A stretch of DNA of 64,000 nucleotides from Chondrosia reniformis (lineage: Eukaryota > Porifera > Demospongiae > Chondrillida > Chondrillidae): positions 704,501-768,500 of the forward strand of contig OX359189.1 of NCBI GenBank assembly GCA_947172415.1, given 5' to 3'. How positions within the stretch are numbered: position 1 is the stretch's first letter; the number at the start of each line of letters is the position of its first letter. Position numbers and translations under genes: made by a program. Shown here in pieces: positions 46,791 through 59,769 of this stretch. Under the pieces are notes generated by a model. That model saw only the letters and a list, made by a program, of their open reading frames with translations. It did not search any database and had not been told where the DNA came from.

Positions 46791-49700
46791 ATGTCTGTAC
46801 GATCTCCAACGACCAGATCCGTCAGAGGTTCTGATGTCAGTCACGTAGCTGTCCATGTCGCTGGACTCAGTGGCAGTCGTCCCAGCAGATACAAGGGAGC
46901 CGGAAAGTCTTGTCTCTGCCACCGGTTTATACACCCATCTGAAGCAGATTATGTCAAAGAACATTCCTCCGTTTTGAGTTTGGCGGAATTTGAGAGTGAG
47001 GTTATATTAGGAGAACACAGTGTTTACTGGGGTAGCCGAGTCTTGGCGTTTCGAGGGAAAAAGAAAGCGGAGTGCAAAGCTCGAATCGAACTTATAGAGC
47101 ATACTGAATTTTTGCAAGACGTTACTAGCAAGTCTTTTATGTCAAAGGATAAACGTGCATATGTCGAACGTGTAGTGTACGGTAATATTTCACCTGGCAA
47201 GCGTTCTTTTTCGTCGTTAGACAATCTCCTCGACAGCAGTAGCGCAGGGTTAGCCAGCCCTTCGCAAATCAATCAATTGCCACGCATCCTTATCTTTGTG
47301 GTCGACTGCTGTGCTATTCAGTGTCTGACAGAATACTTCAAGAACCAATTAAAGTGTCTGGAGGACATCCTTCTCTGCAGAAAGAAACAAAAGTGCAAAA
47401 CAGAGGTTGTAGTGGCAGCGACCAAGTGCGACCAAATTGACCAGGCAAGGTTCAATGAACTGGATCAGATGGTCAAGAAGTACAAGTTGACTGTGTTTCA
47501 AGTCTCATCCGAGAGTAACCTTAACATCACTGAATTGTTCACCTTTACAGTCTCAAAATTGCTAAATTTAAAAATTTTAGAATCTTCGAAAAGCATCAAG
47601 CCGGCAGCAACACAACTAGTTCACAGTAAATCACTGAAGAGACAGGGTCTCAGAGACTACCTCTCTAAGCGAGTTCTGACTGTCAACATGACATATGCAG
47701 AGGTAGAGGTATCTGAAGAGATGAAGGACTCCAAGGCTCTTCTTGGTTGCGCTGAGCCTCTTGGGATTTTCAGAGAACACATTTTGCTACTGTTTGTTAG
47801 GTCTTCACAAGCAAGTAGCACCTGCACTGTCGATAATATTGAGCAGTTTGTAGAGAGTCATCCAGATTTGAGGGCAGACAAAGGAAATATGTTAAGGTAT
47901 GTGATGGTTGAAATGAATAATTTGAGTTAGCCTTTAAATTGTTTATGTAGGTTAATGTAGTTTTGATTATCACCTCAGACAGACCTATTTGTATTCTAAG
48001 AATAGAATTTTATGTATTTTGTTGCCGAGCTATGGTAATGCAAGAATTTCAATTTGCAGTAAAACCTCTCTTATCCTGGCAGTGTGGGATCAAAGGGCGC
48101 CTGTAACACTGACTTTTTCCATGCGTATATCTGAAACACTACTGAAGATGACACACTTACATGTACTATATATATATGCATAGCTGGACTACATATTTAA
48201 AACTTGCGTTTTCTTCCACACTGCTTTGAATTTGAAACCTATAAACAAATCTAGTGCTAAAAAAACTATGGTGATTCACATAATAAAATGGCCGCTCATA
48301 TACGGAAAACAAATGCCTGGTAGACACTGGTGCCAATAACTTAGAAGAGGTTTGACTGTAATAAGTCATGCAGTTTAGGGGATTTAAGATCTAATTGTAA
48401 TTTTAAAGCTTTAAATGGTTTGATTCACTTTTGTCAATTATGTTCATGTATGCCTGTTTCTGGAGTTATGCGTTGTATATATCAAGTTCATTATCATGTG
48501 TTATCATGTCAAAACAATTTTATAATAAAATGAAGTGAAAGTGTGGTTAGCTTGTGGGCAGCTGAACTTGGCCTTTATGGAGAGGTGGCTGCACTACGTA
48601 TAGAAAGCCTTATGTATAACCAAGTATATACGATTTTATTTGGACTTAAGGCAGACCATAATTTGGAGGTACGTAACTGCTCTGTTAAGGTGACCTCTTG
48701 CGCATATTTTACTGTGTGTTTATCTTATAATCATTTCTAGCTGTCCTGGACGATATGTAAAGTTCCTAACTGCAATATTTGTTAACTTTCACCTAAATAG
48801 TTTCTAACAACTCATTGCATAAGGATGACCTCCAGTAAAGGGGTGGTCTGGCTAGCCTGACCAGTGCTATATTTTGAGTATAAATTACATGAATAAGCAT
48901 GCAGTACAGGCACCTTAGTGTATACAACCAGCTCATGCAGTAAAGTATTCATTAGAAGTGTATTGCCAAACACTGTTAATATTCCGTTCTATTTCCTGTT
49001 TTCCTAGAAATGCCACTTGTATTTACACTTAGTAATCGATATTGAATAGATGGGGATTCTCTGTAAGGTCAGAGGTTAAATATGTGGACCAATGAATCTT
49101 ATTAATACTAATACTCTCTGACTATTACAGCAATGAATATCATTAAGTGAACTAACCAATGAATATCATTTGCTCTATGGGCCCTTTATTTTGCTTATGT
49201 AATAAAGTAGGCAACCTGATATTAATAGAAAATAGTGCAGTTGTGATGTAGTGAATCTAGTACTCAGACATATTTGCAATTTGAAAACAATTATTTCTGT
49301 CCAGTTTCCTTGAAGTACAACCTCCAACGAGCTACCCCTCTCCACCAGTCTAGTCTGGCTGTTCCCTTTACATTAGAAAATGATGCTACATGAATAGGTA
49401 CACTGTGAGTCGGTGTTATAGTATAAGCTGATTGTTACCATGCCAACATCTTTATTAATATATTCCTTGGGGTTTTTTTCTAAATGGAAGCCAGTGACAT
49501 TGATACTGTTGTAGATGTCAAATCAGTCAATGAATCAATTACACATTTGGCAGATGGCTTCTGTATACAACCTACGTATACCTACATAATACTGATACAT
49601 CAAACTTTGACAGAGGTTAGACTCCTTGACTATCTGCTGTCACTACAGAGATAGATGGCTTTTATGCAACCACTAGATAGATAGATCAATCAATCAATAC

Positions 49701-52700
49701 CATCCCATTTCTTCTGCAAAATAATTTAAAGTGGAATGCAATTTTCTTGTATATGGCTTCATTGGTGAGAATACAGACTATACAAACATTGAGTGCATAT
49801 GCAATATTGTGAGAACTGCACTCCCGGGTTTCCTAAACTTTAATGAGGCTTGTCTCACCAAAGCTTTTCACTGCTAATTTTGCTGATGACCTCTTCCTCA
49901 AGAATGACCCTTGTAGTTCTTCTTGAGATGGAGTTACTTCTCCTGTGAGAAAGTATTTTGCCATTCCTGCATGGCAGACTCAGCTGTCATACTGACTCCA
50001 AAGCAATCAAAATCTGACCAAGGTCACAGGAAGTCTATTAAGTTCTAGAATTGCTGAGGCCTTCCATTATACAGTGTCCCAGAGGTGTTGCATAACTGAT
50101 TGGTATTGTTGCATAACTGATTGGTATTGTTGCATAACTGATTGGTATTGTTGCATAACTGATTGTCATTGTTGCATAATTGAGGGGGGAATATGGGAGA
50201 TGTCAGGTTTGGCAGTTGGATATACAAATGTTACCTTATGATGATATATTAATGGGTAGGAAAAGACTGGAAATACAGATCTGACATTTTACTATTTTGT
50301 AGCATTACGTATTTCCATGTTTGAGAAGTTCATACTGGAAATTTGTTTTTGTATGTGTGAAATTCTCTCTCTCCCATCATTGGCCAAGAATACATTTAAG
50401 TGTGCAGGTGATAACTCCTAATTATAGTTCCTTGTTATAGGACTTCTTGTGGTACACCTCAAAGTGGGACTCTTTGGAGAGAACGATCTCTCACTCAGCT
50501 CCAACTGAGCGCCATACAGGCTACTAAAATCACCCCTGCAATGCACTAACATTTCTCAAGTCCTCTGGTTAATAATGAATCATCACTAAGTTGTAGGCAG
50601 TACTCAGAGGTGACCTGATGTTAATAGGATAATTGTAGCTCAACTGCACAGCAGTGCTGGCCTGGGTTCAATTCCTAGCCATTACAGAGTAATTGTGGAT
50701 TTTTATCACTATAATTATATTCATGAGTACTATCCATTGATGAGACATAGGCTATATAATTTAGAGGCTGAGCTGTCAGTCCTTTGTTACAGGTCACTGA
50801 AACAGTATAATAGTACAAATTGTGTAAGCAATATATTTTACATTTATGGGTTTTGAAGGCAGAAATGCATAACCTGTTTTGTTGTTAAAAATTGAGTGTG
50901 TTAAAGTTGTCTATTTCACTCTTCAGGTTTGCCATGAGAATTTTGGGAAGCAAGAAAGATCCAGATTTATCCATTCAAGTGGTCCACACTCCTCCCAATT
51001 TGTCTCATTCTCCGTCTCTCACCTCCAAGTCACAAGATATTGACTCTGGTTTTGATACGGACTCTCACATGACCTACCTATCAAATGTTGATGGAACTGA
51101 GGCTGACTGCTCCTCTTCTGAGGATGAATCTTCAAATGCCACACCTAGTCACACACCCACTAATGTAACATTTTCTACATTTTCCCCTCCAAATGCCACA
51201 GCCAATATTATAAGACAGCCACATCTTGTCGCTACTCCACCAGCTGTTAAAGAGAGTCCTCTACAGCCATTACCACCTGAACAATGTCACTTTCAGTTCC
51301 CTGCTTCATCCCAAGCCAACTGTGTTTCTGTGAGTGAACCAGTTTCTTCTAGTTTATCTGAAGGGGCAGGGTCCTCCAACTCCACTTTCCAAACACTAAA
51401 TGTTCCTACATTGAATATCAAGGCAAGTGATATTCTAACTCACAAGACCTTCCATGTACCTAAAACTTCCAACCAGGTTCCTACCATGAAGGCAGTGTCT
51501 ATTCCCTCAGTGCCTACATCCCTTCCTCAGCCAAACCAGCAGGATGCAACAGAAACCTCCTCTCTAGAAGAGTCTGCTAGAAAAGCAGCAAAACCCAAGC
51601 AGTCATCCCCTATTCCACCCCTTAGGAGATACTCTCCAGGTCCTAGCACTCCAACTGCCACAAGGCACTCTATTAAGAGACAGCCCAACTTGAAGACCAG
51701 ACCTAGGATTCAATCCCCTCCCCTTCCAGTGGTTTTCAACACTCCATCAGATCCTACACAATCACCTAAAGCTAATAGGTCTCCCTTTGTTCAACCACTA
51801 AATCCGTCCCCACCTGCACCAGTTCACCCACCTGGTCCAACACCCACAAGTGGTTTAATACCAGAGTTATATGATGAAATTGATGATCTAAATGCTGCCT
51901 TGAATAGCAAGACACAGACAACAGAGGCTGTGAACCCTCTCTACTCTGAAAAGAAGGATATTAATTCTAGCCCTATTCCAAAGCAGAAAGAACTTACTCA
52001 AACAGTTCAACTTCCACAAGAACACTCAAAATCTGGGATAAGCATAAAGGAATTGAAAAGTAAATTTAAAGAGTCCCATTTTTCTCCCATAAAGCCTGTA
52101 AAAAGGGAAGTTTTTAATCCAGAACCTGTACCACAAGTCCCTCCTCGTTGCTATGGTGATCCTGATGTAGAAGAGCCTGTCCCTCCGCCAAAACTTTTTG
52201 ATCCTAGTGAAATGTTTCAAGACACGCTGAGTCAGAGTTCAATTTCAGATGGCTCTACAGCTTCACCCGAGGTACCACCAAGGAGATTTTCCCCAACTGA
52301 TGGTAGAGTTTCACCTGACAGGCCTGAAGGTCTACAAAAATGCACTTTATCTGGCGAGGAAGAAATTGATGTGGAGCGAAGAATTGATGAGCGTCCTCCC
52401 ATGCCAATTCCAGGACAAGGTCAGCTTAACACTTCTAAAAGCATTCCTTGTCCTCAAGGTAGTCCCAAGCCTTCTCAGATTCAAAAATCAACCACACTGC
52501 CACGAAGTTTCAGGCCACTCCCCAACCTTCCTTTTGCTTCTACCTCACCTGAGGATATACCTCCACATTTTAGTAAGGAGTACTCAGAAATAGGGGACAT
52601 TTTACCAGAACACCTGATGAAGGGATATGAAAATAGAGGAAGTCAAAGGAACACTTCAAAGCAGCCTGTCCCAGCACCCTCTGTTAGGCAGCCATCTCCA

Positions 52701-54305
52701 GAACCCTGTCATAGGCAGCTACTCCTAGCACCCTCTGTTAGGCAGCCAACCCCAGAACCCTGTCGTAGGCAGCCAGCCCCAGCACCCTCTGTTAGGCAGC
52801 CAGCCCCAGCACCCTCTGTTAGGCAGCCGGCCCCAGAACCCTCTGTTAGGCAGCCGGCCCCAGCACCCTCTGTTAGGCAGCCGGCCCCAGCACCCTCTGT
52901 TAGGCAGCCGGCCCCAGCACCCTCTGTTAGGCAGCCGGCCCCAGCACCCTCTGTTAGGCAGCCGGCCCCAGCACCCTCTGTTAGGCAGCCTTCTACAGTT
53001 CCTGTCAACAGACAAGCTTTAACCAGGCGACAGACATGTAATGTACCTGTTGAGCAGCAGACTGAAAACTTCACTGACATGTCAACTTACCAGAATGTGT
53101 TTGCTCCTGCACCTACTATACCTTCTAGAGATGGGGAAAGGAGGATTAAGAAGATCACTGCCACCCCTCCAGACCTTCCCCCAAAGTCTACTATGGCCCA
53201 AAGTCCTAAGCTACCCCCTAAACATAAGTCCACATCTGAGTCATCAAAGGCTCCGTATGACTATGTGAAAGATTTTGTTCCATGGAGGTTTCTTCCTGCT
53301 TCAAGATTAGATGTTCCACCTAGGAGAGCTACCGCACTTCCACAGACCTTTATTGACCCTCCAGGAAGACAGGCCATGCAAAGTTTACTCCAATTCCGTA
53401 ACCAGATTAATCAAAAGGGCTCCTCAGCTGATCCATCCGATGACTTAGACTATGAGCATATGGTATCGCCCCAATATCCTCCAAGTCCCAAACAAGTTTA
53501 CATAGCAGAAAAACACATTGTTTATGGTCAACTTTCCAGAACAGCCACAGTGGGATCAGAGGGTGGGTACGTGCCAGTTGATGAGCCCTTTGTGGACAAA
53601 TTTTCCAGTTCTTTGGAGGTTATTTCTCAAGATTATGTTCCAATGACTAATCCAGAAATATTGGAACAAGTTAAACACAGGAAGGCAAAAGAAGGTAGTC
53701 TTTATTATAATGTACACAAGCCATCAAGTACCAAAGCACAAAGTTTGGAACTGGAAGATCTTTACTATAATGTGCATAAGGTCAAGAACCCGCTAGCACA
53801 CCTCAACATTGACATAATTCCACCACGCCCACCCAAGATGCAAAGACCTCCCGTAGCAATGCCCCGCACAAGAATGACAACATCCTCTCAGCCTCGACCT
53901 CCTCCTATTCCTCCGAAAAGTGAAGGTATAGTACAAGCAAGGAATGAGATTTCCCATCCTACACCAGTTCATCCTGTCCAACAAGGCAGCAACACACACC
54001 CTAGACTACAACACCAGGACCAAATCTTTTCAGGAGTGTTTAATGATGCTTCTGTTTCACCAGATTGTGGTAGGCAATTCGGATACCAACCGCTAAGCCC
54101 TGTACACCATGTAAGCTCTGCACCTTTTGAGAACCATCAACTCCATATGCCAGAAGTACCTGCCCTCCCTCCTAAGCCTCTTTGTGCTACCAACTCCTAC
54201 TCACTCCCTTCAAAAAGTAAAGGAGGCAAACTCCCCCCTAGAAACATTCAAAGGAATGGAGACTATAATGTGTCTCCATTGCCTTATTTTTCTCCTCTTC
54301 TTTAA
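46791..54305 (+). CDS. p190RhoGAP-like GTPase/FF domain joined to docking-type tail, copy 1 (1494 aa)
   Basis: Two exons (46791-47896, 50927-54305) join in phase to 1495 codons. Residues about 15-260 resemble the N-terminal GTPase of p190RhoGAP (ARHGAP5/35): P-loop GAGKSCLCHRFIHPSEADY, HSVYWGSRVL, IELIEHTEFLQD, G4 motif TKCD. An FF-like helical region follows and ends VESHPDLRADKGNMLR. The 3.4 kb second exon encodes a disordered tail rich in SH3 ligands (PPRPPK, PPIPPKS, LPPKPL, VPPRRFSP). It also has tyrosine motifs: YEHM near 53451 and YVPM near 53634 (pYxxM, PI3K type), and LYYNV near 53700 and 53762 (pYxN, Grb2 type). No RhoGAP domain occurs before the stop. I infer a GTPase-linked phosphotyrosine adaptor. 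The upstream in-frame GTG reading is not a start; the first ATG is at 46791. Confidence 0.8.
50087..50184. repeat. 21-bp tandem repeat, about 4.7 copies
   Basis: Units of GTTGCATAACTGATTGGTAT plus one T, in the single intron of p190-like copy 1. No coding role. Confidence 0.93.
50631..50700 (+). mobile_element. tRNA-derived SINE-like fragment
   Basis: Box A TAGCTCAACTG (50636-50646) and a consensus box B GGTTCAATTCC (50665-50675) lie only 18 bases apart, so the anticodon arm is shortened. The head AATTGTAGCTCA is shared with the element at 39918-40053, suggesting one family. Confidence 0.5.
52666..52993 (+). repeat. Coding 27-bp (9-residue) repeat in p190-like copy 1
   Basis: About a dozen in-frame copies of QPAPAPSVR, degenerate at the start (QPSPEPCHR, QPTPEPCRR) and almost identical later. 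The paralogous tail at 56763-59769 has no such array at the matching place. Confidence 0.93.
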
Positions 54306-54764
54306 CTTATTTTTGTATATTTCAAGCTTTATTATATTCATGCATGTCTTTTTTGACTGAATATTTAATGTAGTCGGTAATTGTATGTTTTGATGTATAT
54401 TATGTAATACATTGACTACGTAACCATAGATTATCTACCAAGCCAATGTCAAATGAGCCGCGCAAACTGCCGTGACCGTTGACGCAGTGTATCCATACTC
54501 TATATGGTCAATATATTGATAATAATATTATTCTGGCGCAATTCCACCGTAAGTGGGAGAGCTAGTGTATACAGTATCGACCGCATAATGTGACATATAT
54601 GGTGTGATGTCATGGACCGCTATACCAGTTAGCCGCATCTTCTAACAAAGGGGATAATTAGTGCTTTGGGCGGTCGATTTTAAAGTGTTTTAGAAGCAGT
54701 ATATCCGCAGTACAAAGGTCGCTCACAGTTTAAAAAGATCACCCTTTGCAAAAGACTCGTCCAA
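54306..54764. other. 3' region of p190-like copy 1 and upstream of copy 2
   Basis: About 460 bp with no open frame. The final part (GTCCAATCGACCGGAAGGAT) resembles the sequence just upstream of the copy 3 start (CACCTATCGACTGGAATGAT), so it is probably the old promoter end of copy 2. Confidence 0.45.
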
Positions 54765-55146
54765 TCGACCGGAAGGATCTAGAGGAGGAGAAGAGAAGCG
54801 AAACCTCGAGCAGACGTAGTAGCTCTTCCTGTGTAACGTGCCAAACTAATTATATCCGCAAGACGGAAAATCCGTAATCCTCCACACCGTCCGCAAGCGC
54901 TGAGCATTACAACGTGAGGTCGAATTTCTAAGGCGCCACATTTCTTACGTGATCTATATTCGTATAGATCAGAAAACCAATCGTAACAGTTTGCAGCAAG
55001 TGTGATCATCCAGACGCCACTAAGCAGAATATTAACGTAGGATATTAAGGACCGATAGCTAGCTAAGAATAAAGGAAATTTTCCATTTATCGAAATTAGC
55101 TCTCGAGAGAATGTCATTATAACAGAAGCATTCTTCAATCTAATAG
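54765..55146 (+). pseudogene. Decayed GTPase-domain remnant of p190-like copy 2
   Basis: This DNA aligns by eye with the GTPase exon of copy 3 (about 60738-61109), for example CAGACGTAG-AGCTC, AGACGGAAAATCCG, the near-identical run GTTTGCAGCAAGTGTGATCA, and TCGAAATTAGCTCTCGAGAG. About 460 bp that hold the start codon, P-loop and switch region in copy 3 are missing. The remaining part contains several stops and frame-breaking indels. The GTPase domain of this copy is therefore lost. Confidence 0.85.
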
Positions 55147-58100
55147 ATGAGCACGAGGAGAAGAAAAACGATTGAATCTGTAAATCGGACGACAAGTTCC
55201 CAAGTTGACATCCCTACTTACCAAGAAGTTCGTCACAAGGAGTTAAAGATGGCTGAGAATAGGTTTAAGGAACTCTTAAAAGCTAGAGTGACAATATTTG
55301 GAACCTATTGGGAAGAGATCCAGCCACAACTGGAGAAGGAACCAGAATATAAAGCACTGTTAAACTTGGAGGAATCTCCTCATAAAATGTTTTGCAATCA
55401 TCTCATGGAATTGCTGCTTGAAGAAGTGAATCAAAGGTTTTCACAGCTGCATAGTGGGGTGTCGAATGGAGATGACCAGGAAGAGAAAATTCTAGGAGAG
55501 AAAATGAAATATAGTCAGTCTTTTTTAAAAGAAGCTATAGCCAGTCATCCAGATTTAGAGTGAGTCTCCTATTTAGATTTAGAATGAGTCCAGTTATATA
55601 TGTTTCTATGTTTAGATTTAGAATGCATATATACTTAGGATCTTAAGTTGAATGGACAGATGTTGATAATATGTTCTATTTAAATCTGTCTTTTATAAGT
55701 TCAATATATGTATGTTTTTCACATGTGTTGCACCTAATTTCTCTTGAGTGGTGCAATCTCGGCATCATATGGCTTGAAGGCAATTACTAGCTCAATGTCC
55801 GTATTTTAATATCTGTTTCTGTAGTTAGGGATCAGACTTTAGCTAAAAGAAATGCGATTCCATTGATTTCTGGTTGTAATAGTTGCCAAAGTAGGGTAGT
55901 ATTCGAGTTGACCAGTCAAGTTGCTATGGAAAGCTGAAATGCTGAATTAGGCTAGGGTTTATAAAGGTAGATCACTTCCTTGTTTTGGTCAATTTTTAAA
56001 TTTGACTCTTGGCACAGTAATCCATGGACCTAGTACAGCTCATTGTCAAATAGAACAAGTATCCTTTTCAAGTCCTTAGGAAGTTTCAGTTCTGTTAGTT
56101 TGCTTCACAGATAATAAGCTTGAGAGCATGGTCTATATACGTATCTTAAAATAGTAGCCCCTAAGTTGAAATGCAAATGGCAGCCAAGAAGGTTTATCTG
56201 TGTCTTATAAAGTATAGCTACATATTTATGCAGTAGATTTCTATTTCCTGATTCCTATCAAAAAATGAGACAAATTTAGGCACCTTTATGTCTTCTCGTA
56301 TGAATAATGGCTTCTTCTCCATAGAGAATAATAGAAAAATTGAGTTTTGGTCAATAACCACCATTTAACTAATTAATTCTATTGACATATAAAATATTTT
56401 CATTTGAAGAGTACAATAAGCTATATTAAGAGCTGAAGAAAGGTGCAATTTCTTTGCTGTTCTTTTGAAAGGATCATCTTTCGACTTTTAGAGTGTCTAA
56501 AGATAGTTTTGTTGTCTCTCTTATGATTGTCAGATGTTTCGACCCTCGTTGATCCTTTCAAAAGATAAGTTCAACTCAGTTAGAAGAAATTTTTATTCTT
56601 TTATTTTTTGCTGTTGATTTTTAAACATGACATTGAATATGGCAGCCATTTTCTGTACCACTCTACACCCTGTAATGAATTTGAAGGGCTTTATGCTATT
56701 AGAGTTTACATTAAGAAGTAGCAGGTAGTTCATTAATGTTATTTATGTTTTTATTTCTTCAGATTTTCAATGGATATTTTGGCAGGTAAACAGGAGAGCA
56801 ACTTATCCACTCAAGTGATCCCTACTTCTCTCCATTTGTCTCATTCTCCGTCTCTCACCTCCAAGTCACAAGATATTGACTCTGGTTTTGATACGGACTC
56901 TCACATGACCTATCTATCAAGTGTTGATGGAACCGAGGCCGACTGCTCCTCCTACAAGGGTAAATCTTGGAATGCCACACCCACAACTGAGACATTTCCT
57001 ACATTTTCCCCTCCGATTGCCATGGATGAACCAGTTTCTTCTAGTTTATCAGAAGGGGCAGGGTCCTCCAACTCCACTTTTCAAACACTAAATTCTCCTA
57101 CATTGAATATCAAGGCAAGTGATATTCTAACTCACAAGACCTTCCATGTACCTAAAACTTCCAACCAGGTTCCTACCATGAAGGCAGTGCCAATTCCCTC
57201 AGTGCCTACATCCCTTCCTCAGCCAAACCAGCAGGATGCAACAGAAACCTCCTCTCTAGAAGAGTCTGCCAGAAAAGCAGCAAAACCCAAGCGGCCTGCC
57301 CCTCCTCCTCCACAGAGGAGTAACTCTATTGGTTCTGGCATTCCAACTGCAACAACTACTTCAACTGAGGCATCGCCAGATTTACCTATCAGAGCAAGGA
57401 AGACTTCTGCTCCAACTCCCCGTCCAGTTGCTTTCAAACACCGGTCTAATCCTGCTGAATCACCTCAAACTAGTAAGCAGGCCTTGCCTGCACCTACTAA
57501 CCCACCAGCTGCTAAAGAGATCGCTGGACAACATCAACAAGTATCACTTGAACCAGTTTCTTCTAGTTTATCAGAAGGGGCAGGGTCCTCCAACTCCACT
57601 TTCCAAGCACTAAATTCTCCTACATTGAATATCAAGGCAAGTGATATTCTAACTCACAAGACCTTCCATGTACCTAAAACTTCCAACCAGGTTCCTACCA
57701 TGAAGGAGGTGTCTATTCCCTCAGTGCCTACATCCCTTCCTCAGCCAAACCAGCAGGATGCAACAGAAACCTCCTCTCTAGAAGAGTCTGCTAGAAAAGC
57801 AGCAAAACCCAAGCGATCTGCCCCTCTTCCTCCACAGAGGAGTAACTCTATTGGTTCTGGCATTCCAACTACAACAACTGAGGCATCGCCAGGTTTACCT
57901 ATCAGAGCAAGGATGACTTCTGCTTCATCTCTTGGTCCAATTTTTTCCAAACCTCCATCAAAACCTGTACAGTCACCTCAAACTAATCAGGCTCAACGGA
58001 TGCAGTCCACATCCGCATGTCTTGATGATCCCAATGATGACTATGATGATGACTATGACGATATACTGGCAGTCTTGGGTCCCAAGACACAAACCCCCGA

Positions 58101-59769
58101 GGTGTTCAATCCTCCTTATCCTAAAAGAGAAGATACTAAGTCTACCCCTACCACCCTTTTGAAGCAGAAAGAGCTTATTCAAACTGGTCAACTTTCACAA
58201 GAACGCTCACAATCTGGCTTTAGCATAAAAGAATTACAAAAGAAATTACAAGAGTCTCAGTTTTCACTGGCCAAGGTTGTTGAAGGGGAAATATCTCATC
58301 CAAGTAATGTACCACGAGCTCCTCGTCATAACTATGGTTATCCTGATGAGCAAGAGCCTGCTCCTCCATCAAGACCTTTCAATCACAATGAATTGCTTGA
58401 AAGCAAGTTATTTCAGAGGTCACTGTCAGATAGCACAGCATCTCCACTTGAGGTTCCGCCAAGAAAGGTTTCCCCTCCCGGGGGTGGGGTTTCATCTGAT
58501 AGGTGTAATAGTCTGCCAAAATCTTTTCTGTCTGAAGAGGAAGAAATCAATGCAGAGCGAAGAATTGATGACCGTCCTCCCATGCCAATTCCAGGACAAG
58601 GTCAGCTTAACACTTCTAAAAGCATTCCTTGTCCTCAAGGTAGTCCCAAGCCCCCTCAGGTTCAAAAATCAACCACCCTACCACGAAGTTTCAGGCCACT
58701 CCCCAACCTTCCTTTTGCTATTACCTCACCTGAGGATATACCTCCACATTTTAGTAAGGAGTACTCAAAAATAGGGAACATTTTACCAGAACACTTTAAG
58801 AAGGGATATGAAAATAGAGAAAGTCAGAGGAACATTTTAAAACAGCCAGCTTCCCTCTCTCATACAAGCCGACATCAGTTACGTGAGGGTCCCATAAAGC
58901 AGCAAAGTGTAGATGTCACTGGCAAGTCAGCTATGCAGAAAATGTTTAACTCTCCACCTGAACGTCCCCCTAAAAAATCTACTCATAAAAGTCCGAAAGT
59001 GCCCCCAAAACCTAAGCCTAAATCAGACTCAGCAAAAGACCCTTATGATTATGTTGAAGATTTTGTTCCATGGACGGTTGTTCCGGGTCCAAGGAGAGCT
59101 ACTGCACCTCCTAAGGCCTTCTTAAGTCCTACTGGGAAGCAGGCAATGGAAAGTTTACTCCACTTTCGTAACCAGATCAATAAGCTGAGTCCACCTGCAG
59201 ATCTCTACGATGACTTGGATTATGAACCCATGGCATCGCCCCAATGTTCACCAGGTCAGCAGACTTACATGGCGGAGCAGCACATTGCATATGATCTGCA
59301 GTCCAGGAGACACACACTGCCATCCGATGGTGGCCATGTTCCTGAGGATGAGACCGTTATGAACAAATATTCTAGTTCTGTAGAGGACTTTCCACAGGAT
59401 TATGTTCAAATGACTAATCAAGAAGTAATGGAGCAGATGAAACAAAAGGGTGGGAGGGAAAATAATCCCTACTGTAACATAATACAAGCTGGCACTGCAA
59501 CAGAAAGCTTGGAGCTGGAGGATCTTTACTATAATGTGCGGAAGATGAAGGACCCTCTAGCACACCTTAACATTGATGTAGCTCCACCACGCCCACCCAA
59601 GCCACGACCTCAGAGAGTGCCCCATAGAAGGAAAACCTCTCAGCCACTGCCTCCTCCTATTCCTCCAAAGAATAGGGACTTAGTACGGACCACTAGTGAA
59701 TTTTCCCAACCTATGCAAGTTTACAAACAAAGCAATAGACGCACCCAACAGAAGACCATGACCACTTAA
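55147..59769 (+). CDS. p190-like copy 2: FF domain plus docking tail, GTPase lost (up to 1139 aa)
   Basis: Exons 55147-55559 and 56763-59769 join in phase to 1140 codons from the first available ATG (MSTRRRKTIESV). In copy 3 this methionine is internal, just after the GTPase fold. The FF-like region (RFKELLKARVTIFGTYWEEI, KMFCNHLMEL) differs from copy 3 by in-frame deletions of 9 and 6 bases only. The tail parallels copy 1: SQDIDSGFDTDSHMTYLS, many PxxP motifs (PPRPPKPRPQRVP, PPIPPKN) and tyrosines in YEPM near 59221, YVQM near 59401 and LYYNV near 59527. The stop falls earlier than in copy 1. Either this is a working gene restarted downstream of the decayed GTPase, or a young pseudogene. The intact 1 kb tail frame favours the first. 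Confidence 0.65.
57028..57980 (+). repeat. In-frame 0.5 kb tandem duplication in the copy 2 tail
   Basis: A block beginning EPVSSSLSEGAGSSNSTFQ and running through SLEESARKAAKPKR to the Ser/Pro segment after RSNSIGSGIP occurs twice (about 57028-57470 and 57549-57980) with few changes. Copy 1 has it once (about 51337). The reading frame is kept. Confidence 0.93.

Noticed and set aside
48543..48740. Possible extra exon (LWAAELGLYGEVAALRIE) in p190-like copy 1
   Set aside because: It has plausible splice sites, but including it breaks the phase with the 50927 tail exon, and the paralogues join head to tail directly.
52709..53080. Minus-strand Gly/Cys-rich frames
   Set aside because: Antisense of the coding QPAPAPSVR repeat, whose 27-bp period keeps all frames open.
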